From Bacillus sp. USDA818B3_A (GTDB lineage Bacteria; Bacillota; Bacilli; Bacillales; Cytobacillaceae), in contig NZ_JAABNN010000034.1 of NCBI RefSeq assembly GCF_009928415.1, positions 1-34,140 on the forward strand: 34,140 nucleotides of DNA. The letters run 5' to 3'. The notes beneath the pieces were generated by a model. The model had not been told where the DNA came from. It saw only the letters and a program-made list of their open reading frames with translations, and ran no database searches. Position numbers and translations under genes: made by a program. Of this stretch, positions 1-7,982 are shown piece after piece (position 1 is the stretch's first letter; every line of letters starts with the position of its first letter).

Positions 1-55
1 AACCTTCGACCCTCTGATTAAAAGTCAGATGCTCTACCAACTGAGCTAATGGCTC
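1..55 (-). tRNA. tRNA-Lys (anticodon TTT), 3' end outside window
   Basis: Read on the minus strand, the sequence starts GAGCCATTAGCTCAGTTGG, a normal acceptor strand plus D arm. It continues into an anticodon stem CTGA/TCAG around a loop with anticodon TTT, then the variable loop and the start of the T arm. The T-arm end, the 3' acceptor strand and CCA lie beyond the window edge, so this is a gene cut by the window and not a broken gene. It lies downstream of the candidate promoter at 234-263 and of a partial copy of itself at 173-202. A tRNA cluster next to purA is also known in Bacillus subtilis. Confidence 0.93.
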
Positions 56-172
56 GTACTAATATTGTACTCTAAACATTAGATTCCGTCGGATGCCCAC
101 GCCTCAGAAAGCTTATTCAAGCAGCAACTCGGCGTGTGCCCTGATGCTGTTTCAGTGAAGCTTATTCGATCG

Positions 173-202
173 TGCTCTACCAACTGAGCTAATGGCTCGT
201 AC
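173..202 (-). pseudogene. Duplicated 5' half of tRNA-Lys (tRNA relic)
   Basis: These 30 bases are an exact direct repeat of 30-59, which covers the 5' acceptor strand, the D arm and four flanking bases of the tRNA-Lys gene. After the D arm the copy diverges completely, with no anticodon arm, T arm or 3' acceptor strand, so it cannot form a tRNA. The 113 bases between the copies contain a 10-base direct repeat AAGCTTATTC at 109-118 and 159-168. The relic lies between the candidate promoter and the intact tRNA, so it should be transcribed first. It may be a recombination scar, an old attachment site, or a tRNA whose 3' half was replaced by a repeat. Confidence 0.8.
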
Positions 203-233
203 AATTTTTGTCGTTATCGTGACGACGCTTTTT

Positions 234-263
234 ATAATAGCATGAATGTAATAAACAGTGCAA
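234..263 (-). promoter_or_regulatory. Candidate promoter of the tRNA-Lys transcript
   Basis: On the minus strand, a -35 TTGCAC (258-263) is followed by an 18-base spacer and a -10 TATTAT (234-239). It sits between the purA terminator and the tRNA sequences and points toward them. Predicted by eye only. Confidence 0.5.
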
Positions 264-280
264 TACCTTTTTAAAAGTTT

Positions 281-317
281 TTTTAAAAAAATTTAAAGCC
301 CTCAAATAAGAGGGCTT
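281..317 (-). terminator. Rho-independent terminator after purA
   Basis: The inverted repeat AAGCCCTC/GAGGGCTT (296-303 and 310-317) has a 6-base loop. On the minus strand it is followed by an A/T-rich stretch with runs of T. It begins 10 bases past the purA stop codon. Confidence 0.85.
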
Positions 318-326
318 CATTGGTGA

Positions 327-1619
327 TTAAATCTGTCTCCAAGGACTGCGAACAACGTTTGTTTGGTTGCGGTCTGGACCGACAGAGAAGGTAGTCAATG
401 GAACACCTGTAAGTTGTGTTACACGTTCAACATAATGACGGGCATTAACAGGCAGTTCATCTAAAGATTTAACCCCCGTAATATCCTCTGTCCAGCCAGG
501 AAGCTCTTCATAAATTGGTTCACATTGTGATAAGATTTTTAAGTTTGCCGGATACTCCGTAATCACTTCATCCTTATAGCGGTAAGCTGTACAGATTTTT
601 AACGTCTCAATTCCTGTTAAAACATCAATTGAGTTTAGGGATAGATCTGTTAAGCCGCTGACACGACGGGCATGACGAACCACGACACTATCAAACCAGC
701 CAACACGGCGCGGACGGCCAGTTGTTGTTCCATACTCACGGCCAACTTCACGGATGCGGTCGCCAGTTTCATTATTTAATTCTGTAGGGAAAGGACCATC
801 ACCGACACGAGAAGTGTAGGCTTTACACACACCGACTACATGGGTGATTTTAGACGGCCCTACTCCAGAACCGATCGTAACTCCACCTGCCACTGGGTTA
901 GAAGAAGTAACAAATGGGTAAGTCCCCTGGTCAATATCAAGCATAACGCCTTGGGCACCTTCAAATAACACACGTTTGCCTTCATCAAGTGCATCATTTA
1001 ATACCACAGAAGTATCGCAGACATACTTCATAATTTGCTGGCCATATTCAAAATATTCGTCTAGGATATCTTCTTTTTTGAACCCTTCTGTTTCATAGAA
1101 CCGTTCAAATAAACGGTTCTTTTCCGCTAGATTTTGCTCTAATTTTTCTTCAAAAATCTCACGGTCTAAAAGGTCAGCGATACGGATACCGACACGGGCA
1201 GCTTTATCCATATATGCTGGTCCGATCCCTTTTTTAGTCGTACCGATTTTATTTGCACCTTTGCGTAATTCTTCTACTTCATCCAATTTCAAATGATAAG
1301 GAAGAATGACGTGGGCACGATTACTAATCCGGAGATTATCCGTTGTCACGCCCTTTTCATGTAAATAGGCAAGCTCAGCAACAAGTGCCTTTGGATCAAC
1401 AACCATTCCATTTCCGATTACACTGATTTTATCTTTATTAAAAATCCCAGATGGAATTAAGTGTAACTTATACGTTTCACCGTTAAATTTTATTGTATGT
1501 CCGGCATTGTTTCCACCTTGATAACGAGCAATCACTTCTGCATTTTCAGAAAGGAAATCGGTAATTTTCCCTTTACCTTCGTCTCCCCATTGTGTTCCTA
1601 CAACAACTACTGATGACAT
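327..1619 (-). CDS. purA: Adenylosuccinate synthetase
   Basis: The enzyme makes adenylosuccinate from IMP, aspartate and GTP, the first committed step from IMP to AMP in the cytoplasm. The 430-residue protein has the usual family length. It shows the N-terminal GTP loop WGDEGKGK (residues 11-18, with Asp13), the catalytic His41 in the NNAGHT motif, and a C-terminal TTTGRPRRVGWFD segment that contacts IMP and GTP. The start is ATG at 1619, because a strong GGAGGTG ribosome site covers 1626-1632. An in-frame GTG at 1628 lies inside that site and is rejected. The gene has its own promoter, a PurR-type operator and a terminator, so it is probably monocistronic and purine-repressed. Confidence 0.97.
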   Translation of the reverse strand: MSSVVVVGTQWGDEGKGKITDFLSENAEVIARYQGGNNAGHTIKFNGETYKLHLIPSGIFNKDKISVIGNGMVVDPKALVAELAYLHEKGVTTDNLRISNRAHVILPYHLKLDEVEELRKGANKIGTTKKGIGPAYMDKAARVGIRIADLLDREIFEEKLEQNLAEKNRLFERFYETEGFKKEDILDEYFEYGQQIMKYVCDTSVVLNDALDEGKRVLFEGAQGVMLDIDQGTYPFVTSSNPVAGGVTIGSGVGPSKITHVVGVCKAYTSRVGDGPFPTELNNETGDRIREVGREYGTTTGRPRRVGWFDSVVVRHARRVSGLTDLSLNSIDVLTGIETLKICTAYRYKDEVITEYPANLKILSQCEPIYEELPGWTEDITGVKSLDELPVNARHYVERVTQLTGVPLTTFSVGPDRNQTNVVRSPWRQI

Positions 1620-1663
1620 GAATGGCACCTCCGAAATTTCTGCTTCTAATTTAATCTATACCT

Positions 1664-1693
1664 AGTTTACCAATTTTAGTCTACTAAAGTCAA
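1664..1693 (-). promoter_or_regulatory. purA promoter
   Basis: On the minus strand, a -35 TTGACT (1688-1693) is followed by an 18-base spacer and a -10 TAAACT (1664-1669), about 45 bases before the purA start codon. The purine operator lies directly upstream. Confidence 0.75.
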
Positions 1694-1699
1694 TAAAAC

Positions 1700-1736
1700 A
1701 CGAACAATTCCTGTAAGGCAAGAAAAATATGTTCGT
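1700..1736. promoter_or_regulatory. Paired PurBox (PurR operator) upstream of purA
   Basis: Two inverted half sites, ACGAACAATT (1700-1709) and ATATGTTCGT (1727-1736), are separated by 17 bases. This matches the known Bacillus PurR arrangement of two inverted boxes with a CGAA core and AT-rich flank. The element abuts the -35 box of the purA promoter. PurR repression relieved by PRPP is the expected behaviour from B. subtilis. It was not shown here. Confidence 0.82.
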
Positions 1737-1755
1737 ATATATACGAAACTATGAA

Positions 1756-1791
1756 AATAAAAAAGGATCAACCAATTAAGGTTAATCCTTT
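1756..1791 (-). terminator. Rho-independent terminator after dnaB
   Basis: A 12-base stem with one mismatch (1762-1773 with 1780-1791) around a 6-base loop begins three bases past the dnaB stop codon. It is followed on the minus strand by TTTTTT. Confidence 0.87.
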
Positions 1792-1794
1792 AAA

Positions 1795-3147
1795 CTACGC
1801 ACCTGGAGGTTCATAACGTGTCTCTAAGTTTACGAACTTATTGTATTCTTTCACAAATGCTAATGCAACCGTACCAGTTGGACCGTTACGCTGCTTAGCA
1901 ATAATGATTTCAATAATATTTTTATTCTCAGATTCCTTATCATAGTAGTCATCACGATATAGGAACGCAACGATATCCGCATCCTGCTCAATACTCCCTG
2001 ATTCACGGATATCTGACATCATCGGACGTTTATCCTGACGCTGCTCTACACCACGGGAAAGCTGAGAAAGAGCAATAACAGGGACTTTCAATTCACGGGC
2101 TAATTGCTTAAGGGAACGAGAAATCTCAGAAACTTCCTGCTGACGGTTTTCACCCGAACGCCCGCTGCCCAAAATCAGCTGCAAGTAATCAATCAAAATC
2201 ATACCCAGGCCGTGCTCCTGCTGAAGCCGGCGGCATTTTGAACGAATATCACTGATTCTCACTCCCGGAGTATCATCGATAAATATACCAGAGTTTGAGA
2301 GACTGCCCATTGCCATTGTTAACTTGCCCCAGTCATCATCTGTTAAGGAACCGGTACGAAGTCTTTGCGCATCAATATTTCCTTCCGAACAAAGCATACG
2401 CATAACCAGCTGTTCAGCACCCATCTCAAGACTGAAGATGGCTACATTTTCACCTGTCTTTGTCGCCACATTGGCAGCAATATTCAAGGCAAAGGCTGTT
2501 TTACCTACAGAAGGACGGGCACCCACAATGATTAAATCATTACGCTGGAATCCCGCTGTCATTCTGTCGAGCTCAGCAAATCCTGTTGAAATTCCAGTAA
2601 TCTCCCCAACACGGTTATGCATTTCCTCGATATTATCGTATGTTCGGACAAGAACATCTTTAATATTATGGAATGCCCCGGCATTCTTTCTTTGAGCCAC
2701 TTCCATAATATTTTTTTCTGCTTCACTTAAAAGAGCTTCTACCTCGTCTTCTCGGGAATATCCATCAGAAGCAATATTCGTTGCTGTCCGGATTAGTCTT
2801 CTAAGCAGCGATTTCTCTTCTACAATTCTAGCATAATACTCTATGTTAGCAGCAGTCGGTACAGAACCGGACAAATCACTTAAGTAACTAACACCGCCTA
2901 TATCCTCAATCAATTTGGCAGCTGCAAGTTCCTCTGTAACCGTCACAAGGTCAACAGCTTTCCCTTGATCGTTTAGATCCAGCATAACATTAAAGATTTT
3001 TTGGTGGGAGGCACGGTAGAAGTCCTCAGGTATCAATATTTCTGAAGCCAGCGTCAGTGCAGAAGGCTCTAAAAAGATAGCCCCTAGAACAGCTTGCTCG
3101 GCCTCTATATTTTGCGGCGGCATACGATCTGCTAATACATCATTCAT
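1795..3147 (-). CDS. dnaB: Replicative DNA helicase (DnaB; called DnaC in B. subtilis)
   Basis: This is the hexameric 5'-3' helicase that unwinds DNA at the replication fork. The 450-residue protein starts with the conserved DRMPPQNIEAEQAVLGAIF segment of the N-terminal domain. A linker follows, then a RecA-type ATPase domain with Walker A GARPSVGKT (209-217), Walker B ILIDYLQL (about 318-325) and the ALSQLSRGVEQR motif typical of DnaB helicases. There is no intein, a common insertion in this family. The gene stands alone between two terminators, with an AGGAGG ribosome site before ATG. The transcript starts in the 160-base gap after the rplI terminator, but no clear promoter was seen there. 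Confidence 0.97.
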   Translation of the reverse strand: MNDVLADRMPPQNIEAEQAVLGAIFLEPSALTLASEILIPEDFYRASHQKIFNVMLDLNDQGKAVDLVTVTEELAAAKLIEDIGGVSYLSDLSGSVPTAANIEYYARIVEEKSLLRRLIRTATNIASDGYSREDEVEALLSEAEKNIMEVAQRKNAGAFHNIKDVLVRTYDNIEEMHNRVGEITGISTGFAELDRMTAGFQRNDLIIVGARPSVGKTAFALNIAANVATKTGENVAIFSLEMGAEQLVMRMLCSEGNIDAQRLRTGSLTDDDWGKLTMAMGSLSNSGIFIDDTPGVRISDIRSKCRRLQQEHGLGMILIDYLQLILGSGRSGENRQQEVSEISRSLKQLARELKVPVIALSQLSRGVEQRQDKRPMMSDIRESGSIEQDADIVAFLYRDDYYDKESENKNIIEIIIAKQRNGPTGTVALAFVKEYNKFVNLETRYEPPGA

Positions 3148-3212
3148 CTATCAAAAACCTCCTAGCTTAGAAGGATAATTAAAACTATATTAAAAATATC
3201 ATATATTTAAAA

Positions 3213-3241
3213 GAAAAAAGTGACCAGTCAAAACCGATCAC
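3213..3241 (-). terminator. Rho-independent terminator after rplI
   Basis: An 8-pair stem with G-U pairs (3220-3227 with 3234-3241) and a 6-base loop is followed on the minus strand by six T. It separates the yybS-gdpP-rplI genes from dnaB. Confidence 0.72.
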
Positions 3242-3306
3242 AAGTGAATTGCTACTTATTTATTCTAACATGTTTCTTGATACTTTCGTACTGGCAAATT
3301 TTCACC

Positions 3307-3756
3307 TTATTTGATTTCTGTAACTGAAACCGTTAACGTCGCTGTCACCTCATGATGAAGCTTGACAGGCACCTTTGTGTGTCCTAATGTCCGAATGGCA
3401 TCGGCTAATTCCATTTTTCGCTTATCAATTTTAATAGCATGTTTCTTTTGTAATTCTTCTGCAACCTGTTTAGTTGTAATGGAACCAAATAGTCTGCCGC
3501 CTTCACCAGCCTTGGCCTTTAATTCCACTGTCACTTTATCTAAAACTTCCTTTAGCTTTTTAGCCTCTTCAAGTTCTTGAGCTGCAATTTTTTCTTCTTT
3601 TTTCTTTTGGGCATCAAGTGAACTAACATTAGCATTGTTTGCTTCAATCGCCAGTCCTTGCTTGATTAAGAAGTTATGTGCATAGCCATCTGCCACGTTT
3701 TTAACTTCTCCTTTTTTTCCTTTTCCCTTAACATCCTTTAAAAAGATCACTTTCAT
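3307..3756 (-). CDS. rplI: 50S ribosomal protein L9
   Basis: L9 binds 23S rRNA near the base of the L1 stalk. The 149 residues match the family length. They begin MKVIFLKDVKGKGKKGEVKNV, the conserved N-terminal rRNA-binding domain (about 1-50). A long charged connecting helix rich in Lys and Glu follows (about 50-78), then a C-terminal domain with GGRLFGSIT. The start codon overlaps the gdpP stop in an ATGA arrangement, so the two are translationally coupled, as in B. subtilis. Confidence 0.97.
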   Translation of the reverse strand: MKVIFLKDVKGKGKKGEVKNVADGYAHNFLIKQGLAIEANNANVSSLDAQKKKEEKIAAQELEEAKKLKEVLDKVTVELKAKAGEGGRLFGSITTKQVAEELQKKHAIKIDKRKMELADAIRTLGHTKVPVKLHHEVTATLTVSVTEIK

Positions 3757-5726
3757 TCTTTTTTCACTCCTTCAAAATAATCATCAATGGCAAGCTTTAA
3801 CTGACTCTCTGTCTCTTCAATTGTAAGTCCTGTCAGCTGGGTCGCAGCATTTGTTAAATGGCCGCCGCCTTTAAGACTTTCCATAATAACTTGCACATTA
3901 ATATTTCCAAGCGACCTAGCACTAATCGCGATTACTCCTTCGTCTCTTTTGGCAATGACAAAAGAAGCTACTACTCCATCCATTGCTAACAGTGTATCGG
4001 CAGCCTGGGCAATGATGACTTGATCATACAGCTCAAGTTCTGGACCTTTTGCAATAGCAATCCCTTCACGGAAAAAGGAAACCGATTCAATTAGCCTCGA
4101 CCTTTTGATATATGTATCAACGTCTTCTTTTAAAAACTTTTGTACAAGGATCGTATCGGCTCCATGCGCCCGCAAATAGGAAGCAGCGTCAAATGTCCGT
4201 GAACCGGTTCTTAGCGTAAAGCTTTTGGTATCAACAATAATCCCTGCTAATAGTGCGGTCGCCTCTATCATTTCAATTTTACTCCGTTTAGGCTGATATT
4301 CCAAAAATTCTGTCACGAGTTCTGCCGTTGAAGAGGCATAAGGTTCCATATATACAAGCAGAGGATTAGCAATAAAATCCTCCCCTCGGCGGTGATGATC
4401 AATAACCACCTTATGGTCAATTTTATTTAACAGCCTTTCCTCCATCACCATGGAAGGCTTATGGGTATCGACCACTACAAGCAAAGTTTTTTCTGTTGAA
4501 ATTTCTAATGCTAATTCAGGATCAATAAAGTAAGAATATAACTCTTCCTGATGCCGGATTTCTTGCATCAATCTCTTAACGCCGCTTTCAATTCCCTGCA
4601 TATCAATAACAATATAGGCTTCCTTCTGATTCATTTGGGCTACCTTATAGATTCCAATGCTTGAACCGATAGAATCCATATCAGGGTTCTTATGTCCCAT
4701 AATAATGACTTTATCACTAGCGATGATCAAATCCCTTAGTGCATGAGAGATGACCCGTGCTCTGACCCTTGTACGCTTCTCAACTGGGTTTGTTTTACCC
4801 CCATAAAACTTCACCTTTCCGCTTGGCAGTTTAATTGCCACTTGGTCCCCGCCTCTTCCTAATGCTAAGTCAAGGCTTGACTGCGCTAAAGCGCCTAATT
4901 CAGGGAGAGAGGTGACTCCTGTACCTACACCAATACTCAAGGTAAAAGTGACATTCTGTTTAGATGTCATTTCCCTGACTTCATCAAGGATTGAAAACTT
5001 GCCCTTTTCAAGAATTCGAAGAATCCTTTCACTAAAAACGGCGATAAACCGTTCAGATGAAACCCTTTTTAAATAAATGCCATTATCCTGTGCCCATTTA
5101 TTTAAGATGGAAGTAACTAAGCTATTAATGCTCCCGCGCATTTGATCGTCCATCCCTTGAGTAAGGTCATCATAATTATCAAGGAAAATGGTGGCAATAG
5201 CTGTTCGGTCATCCTGATACTTCTTTTCAATCTCGGTTTGTTCCGTCACATCAAAGAAATATAACAGCCGTTCTTCCCGTTTGTGAACTACACGAAATTT
5301 CCGCTCATGAAGAGTGATAATTTCCGTTTCAACCTCTTGTTTAATTAATGGAATGAGTGCATCGGCCACATCATAAAGTGACCTGCCTACCAATGTTACT
5401 TCATCAAAGCAGGAGGAAAGATAAGGATTTGTCCATTCAATATAATATTCCTCATTAATGAGCATGATCCCAATCGGCATCTCCATCAGTGCCTCTTCGC
5501 CAACCTTTTTGACTCGGTAGGAGAGAGTGGAGATATACTCCTCCATTTCCTTCCGCTCCCTGCGGTCAATGACTAACATATAGTACAGGGGCACTAACAT
5601 TAATAAAAGCCCGGCTGCGCTTAAAATCCAATTATATAAGGTCAGGATGATAAGCAGTATCACTGTAACGCCAATTAGCCCATAAAAAGGGTAACGAATT
5701 GACCGCTTTTCAAAAAATGCAGGCAA
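3753..5726 (-). CDS. gdpP: Cyclic-di-AMP phosphodiesterase GdpP
   Basis: GdpP degrades the second messenger cyclic di-AMP and so affects cell-wall stress, potassium balance and beta-lactam tolerance. The 657 residues show two N-terminal membrane segments (about 14-31 and 34-53). A PAS-like sensor, a degenerate GGDEF domain and a cytoplasmic DHH/DHHA1 catalytic part follow. Metal-binding motifs are visible: MGHKNPDMDS with His345, Asp349 and Asp351; VVVDTH with Asp420; IDHH with Asp443-His445; and GGGH near 620-623. All key residues are present, so the enzyme should be active. The start is TTG at 5726, preceded by AAGGAGCTG. It lies 21 bases after yybS and overlaps rplI. Confidence 0.94.
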   Translation of the reverse strand: MPAFFEKRSIRYPFYGLIGVTVILLIILTLYNWILSAAGLLLMLVPLYYMLVIDRRERKEMEEYISTLSYRVKKVGEEALMEMPIGIMLINEEYYIEWTNPYLSSCFDEVTLVGRSLYDVADALIPLIKQEVETEIITLHERKFRVVHKREERLLYFFDVTEQTEIEKKYQDDRTAIATIFLDNYDDLTQGMDDQMRGSINSLVTSILNKWAQDNGIYLKRVSSERFIAVFSERILRILEKGKFSILDEVREMTSKQNVTFTLSIGVGTGVTSLPELGALAQSSLDLALGRGGDQVAIKLPSGKVKFYGGKTNPVEKRTRVRARVISHALRDLIIASDKVIIMGHKNPDMDSIGSSIGIYKVAQMNQKEAYIVIDMQGIESGVKRLMQEIRHQEELYSYFIDPELALEISTEKTLLVVVDTHKPSMVMEERLLNKIDHKVVIDHHRRGEDFIANPLLVYMEPYASSTAELVTEFLEYQPKRSKIEMIEATALLAGIIVDTKSFTLRTGSRTFDAASYLRAHGADTILVQKFLKEDVDTYIKRSRLIESVSFFREGIAIAKGPELELYDQVIIAQAADTLLAMDGVVASFVIAKRDEGVIAISARSLGNINVQVIMESLKGGGHLTNAATQLTGLTIEETESQLKLAIDDYFEGVKKE

Positions 5727-5747
5727 AGTCTTCAGCTCCTTGACGTA

Positions 5748-6692
5748 TTACTCTTTTTTCTCGAACCTCTTTCTAAATTCAAAACCTAAATCGGCAATGC
5801 CTAATATTCTTATTATATAATGAACAATCGGAATGATGAAAGATAGAATTATTATGAACACCGCAAGTCCTTTTCCCAGTGAACGCTGATGGAAAATATA
5901 AAATAAGCAGGCTAGTCCTTGTAAAAATAAAAACATCTCCAAGATAAATCTTGCATTAATAATAGCCAAATATAAATAGCTGCCTTCTTCAGGATGAAAT
6001 AATAAATAGGCCGCTAATGCTGCTAAATAATACCAGAGGAGATTCTTTGGCAAATTGAAATTTCTAAATTTACCCCATGATGGGACGGAAATACCAAATC
6101 TTTTTGCAATAGGGAAACAAATCCACTGCGTAATGAAGGCATACACGATTGACACAGTTATTAAATACCCCGGTGCCAACTCTTTAATACTTTTTAGCAA
6201 ATTAGCATTTTGCTCCTGCATAAGCTTTATTTGGTCTTCCTTACCTAAAGCCTGCAGCATAGCCTGTGATTGTTTCATTGATTGCTCAAACATCGCAGTA
6301 AGCTCATGAACAATATTGATGTTCATAATAGTAACAAGAACGGCATAAAAAATAATCAATCCCACGATGAAGGTAAGGGTGGTTCCAATTAAGATTGCTG
6401 TCCGGCTTTTTGTTTTTTGAGTCATATAGCCCATAACAATCCCTGCTATTCCAAATAGGACCATTAAACTGAGCCCCTGCAAGGCAGTGGAAATAAATGA
6501 AACGATAAGTGCAGCGATAAAAAAGACCGCGATATTTTTTAGGTTATTTTTTGCTGAATACATGAGAAATGGCAACGGAAGGATGAAGACACTAATCACA
6601 CTTAAGGGTGGTACGTAAATCGTAATTAACATAAAGACAGTAAAGGCTGCTAAAAGAATGGCACCTTCTGTCAGATTACGGACATTTTTCAC
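5748..6692 (-). CDS. yybS: DUF2232 membrane protein (YybS family)
   Basis: This is a 314-residue integral membrane protein of unknown function. About eight hydrophobic segments can be seen, for example residues 11-44, 53-75, 77-90, 100-125 and several from 175 to the C-terminus. A charged amphipathic stretch around 134-165 (EQSMKQSQAMLQALGKEDQ) breaks the pattern and probably faces the cytoplasm or cell surface. The C-terminal tail is basic. The start is GTG with a TGAGGTG ribosome site. The family and the position just before gdpP and rplI are conserved in Bacillus. Co-transcription with gdpP is likely, but no function should be read from this alone. Confidence 0.82.
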   Translation of the reverse strand: MKNVRNLTEGAILLAAFTVFMLITIYVPPLSVISVFILPLPFLMYSAKNNLKNIAVFFIAALIVSFISTALQGLSLMVLFGIAGIVMGYMTQKTKSRTAILIGTTLTFIVGLIIFYAVLVTIMNINIVHELTAMFEQSMKQSQAMLQALGKEDQIKLMQEQNANLLKSIKELAPGYLITVSIVYAFITQWICFPIAKRFGISVPSWGKFRNFNLPKNLLWYYLAALAAYLLFHPEEGSYLYLAIINARFILEMFLFLQGLACLFYIFHQRSLGKGLAVFIIILSFIIPIVHYIIRILGIADLGFEFRKRFEKKE

Positions 6693-6728
6693 TTTGACAC
6701 CTCATCAAACAATTCAATCTATTACCTT

Positions 6729-6757
6729 ATTTTAGCCACTAACTTGTTTTGTTACAA
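6729..6757 (-). promoter_or_regulatory. Candidate promoter of yybS-gdpP-rplI
   Basis: On the minus strand, TTGTAA (6752-6757), a 17-base spacer and TAAAAT (6729-6734) lie between the rpsR terminator and yybS. Confidence 0.62.
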
Positions 6758-6767
6758 CCTTTGATAA

Positions 6768-6805
6768 AAGAAAAAGACAGTAAGGTTACCCTCACTGTCT
6801 TTTTA
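6768..6805 (-). terminator. Rho-independent terminator after rpsR
   Basis: A long stem built on AAAAAGACAGT and ACTGTCTTTTT (6771-6781 and 6794-6804) extends inward with one mismatch. It ends in T residues on the minus strand, 14 bases past the rpsR stop. Confidence 0.87.
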
Positions 6806-6817
6806 AGTCTTACTTTA

Positions 6818-7057
6818 TTATTCACCTGCAACAAATGGAAGTAATGCCATTTGACGTGAACGTTTGATTGCAACTGTTAATTTACGTTGGTATTTAGCGC
6901 TAGTACCAGTTACACGACGTGGTAAAATCTTTCCACGTTCAGAGATAAATTTCTTAAGTAGATCTACATCTTTATAGTCGATTTTAGTGATACCATTTGC
7001 TGTGAAATAGCACACTTTACGACGCTTTGCGCGACCGCCTTTACGTCCTCCTGCCAT
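6818..7057 (-). CDS. rpsR: 30S ribosomal protein S18
   Basis: S18 binds S6 and the central domain of 16S rRNA on the small-subunit platform. The protein has 79 residues with the conserved core CYFTANGITKIDYKDVDLL and KILPRRVTGTSAKYQRKL. A basic N-terminus (GGRKGGRAKRRK) carries a single Cys, so this is the non-zinc-motif form. It is the last gene of rpsF-ssb-rpsR, with an AAAGGAGGG ribosome site. It is controlled with rpsF through the leader upstream of that gene. Confidence 0.97.
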   Translation of the reverse strand: MAGGRKGGRAKRRKVCYFTANGITKIDYKDVDLLKKFISERGKILPRRVTGTSAKYQRKLTVAIKRSRQMALLPFVAGE

Positions 7058-7106
7058 GAAAATTCCCTCCTTTAATTTATTTTAATATAACGTTCATAAG
7101 GTTTTA

Positions 7107-7625
7107 TTAGAATGGCAGATCATCATCAGAGATGTCAATCTGGCCATTGCCTGCAAATGGATCTTCATCCATACGGGTAAAACCTTTATTTTGATTTTGG
7201 TTTGGACGTTGATTCTGATTGCCGCTGCCATATGATCCGCCTTGCGGTTCCATAGGAGGGGCACCGTAGTCGTTGTTGTTTCTTCCACCGCCACCACCAG
7301 AAGACGATTTAGGTTCTAGAAATTGAACACTTTCTGCCTGAACCTCTGTAACGTAAACACGTTTACCATCTTGTCCTTCATAGTTGCGCGTTTGAATACG
7401 GCCATCAACACCTGCAAGACTGCCCTTTTTTAGGAAGTTTGCCACATTCTCAGCAGGTTTACGCCAAACAACACAGTTAATAAAGTCTGCTTCACGATCA
7501 CCTGACTGACTAGAAAATGGGCGGTTTACTGCCAAAGTAAAAGTAGCAACAGGAACCCCATTTGGTGTATAACGCAAATCCGGATCTTTTGTTAAACGGC
7601 CAACAAGTACAACACGATTCATCAT
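7107..7625 (-). CDS. ssb: Single-stranded DNA-binding protein
   Basis: SSB coats single-stranded DNA at the fork and during repair and recruits partner proteins. The 172-residue protein has an N-terminal OB fold (about 1-106: MMNRVVLVGRLTKDPDLRY, NCVVWRKPAENVANFLKKG). A Gly/Asn/Gln-rich flexible linker follows (about 113-160), then the acidic tip DISDDDLPF that binds replication and repair partners. The start is the ATG at 7625, placed after AAGGAGTTGATTCTG and matching the B. subtilis SsbA N-terminus. An ATG three codons upstream is rejected because it crowds the ribosome site. The gene sits between rpsF and rpsR, with a parS-like site in the gap before it. Confidence 0.96.
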   Translation of the reverse strand: MMNRVVLVGRLTKDPDLRYTPNGVPVATFTLAVNRPFSSQSGDREADFINCVVWRKPAENVANFLKKGSLAGVDGRIQTRNYEGQDGKRVYVTEVQAESVQFLEPKSSSGGGGGRNNNDYGAPPMEPQGGSYGSGNQNQRPNQNQNKGFTRMDEDPFAGNGQIDISDDDLPF

Positions 7626-7654
7626 CAGAATCAACTCCTTTTCTTTTGGTAAAA

Positions 7655-7670
7655 TGTTCCACGTGAAACA
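7655..7670. promoter_or_regulatory. parS-like site in the rpsF-ssb gap (15 of 16)
   Basis: TGTTCCACGTGAAACA differs at one base from the parS consensus TGTTTCACGTGAAACA. Spo0J binding is expected from B. subtilis knowledge, where single-mismatch sites are functional. It lies 30 bases before the ssb start codon. Confidence 0.87.
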
Positions 7671-7688
7671 TTTTTGCCAAGTTATATA

Positions 7689-7976
7689 TTAAGCTTCTTC
7701 TTTAATTACAATATGGCGAATGATATCTTCGCTGATTTTTGCAAGACGAGAAAATTCTTGTACTGCATCAGCTGAAGATGTAGTTTTAGCGATTTGGTAG
7801 TATCCGTCACGGAAATCGTTGATTTCGTATGCAAGACGACGCTTACCCCAATCCTTTGTTTCAGCAGCTTCCGCACCGTTTTCAAGAAGAATTGTGTTAA
7901 AACGCTCAACAAGAGCCTTCTTCGCTTCATCTTCAATATTTGGGCGGATGATGTACATGATTTCGTACTTATTCAT
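7689..7976 (-). CDS. rpsF: 30S ribosomal protein S6
   Basis: S6 pairs with S18 on the small-subunit platform. The 95 residues match the family length and start MNKYEIMYIIRPNIEDEA. The conserved WGKRRLAYEINDFRDGYY segment follows, and the C-terminus is IKEEA. The start is ATG at 7976, after AAGGAGGTGACTGTG. An in-frame ATG three codons upstream lies next to the ribosome site and is rejected. It is the first gene of rpsF-ssb-rpsR and has a strong promoter and a structured leader that probably senses the S6-S18 complex. Confidence 0.97.
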   Translation of the reverse strand: MNKYEIMYIIRPNIEDEAKKALVERFNTILLENGAEAAETKDWGKRRLAYEINDFRDGYYQIAKTTSSADAVQEFSRLAKISEDIIRHIVIKEEA

Positions 7977-7982
7977 CACAGT

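Noticed and set aside
1617..1628. GTG three codons upstream as the purA start
   Set aside because: It falls inside the GGAGGTG ribosome site; the ATG at 1619 fits both spacing and the family N-terminus.
7094..7297. A second minus-strand frame inside ssb
   Set aside because: Shadow frame over the Gly/Asn-rich linker of ssb; no ribosome site.
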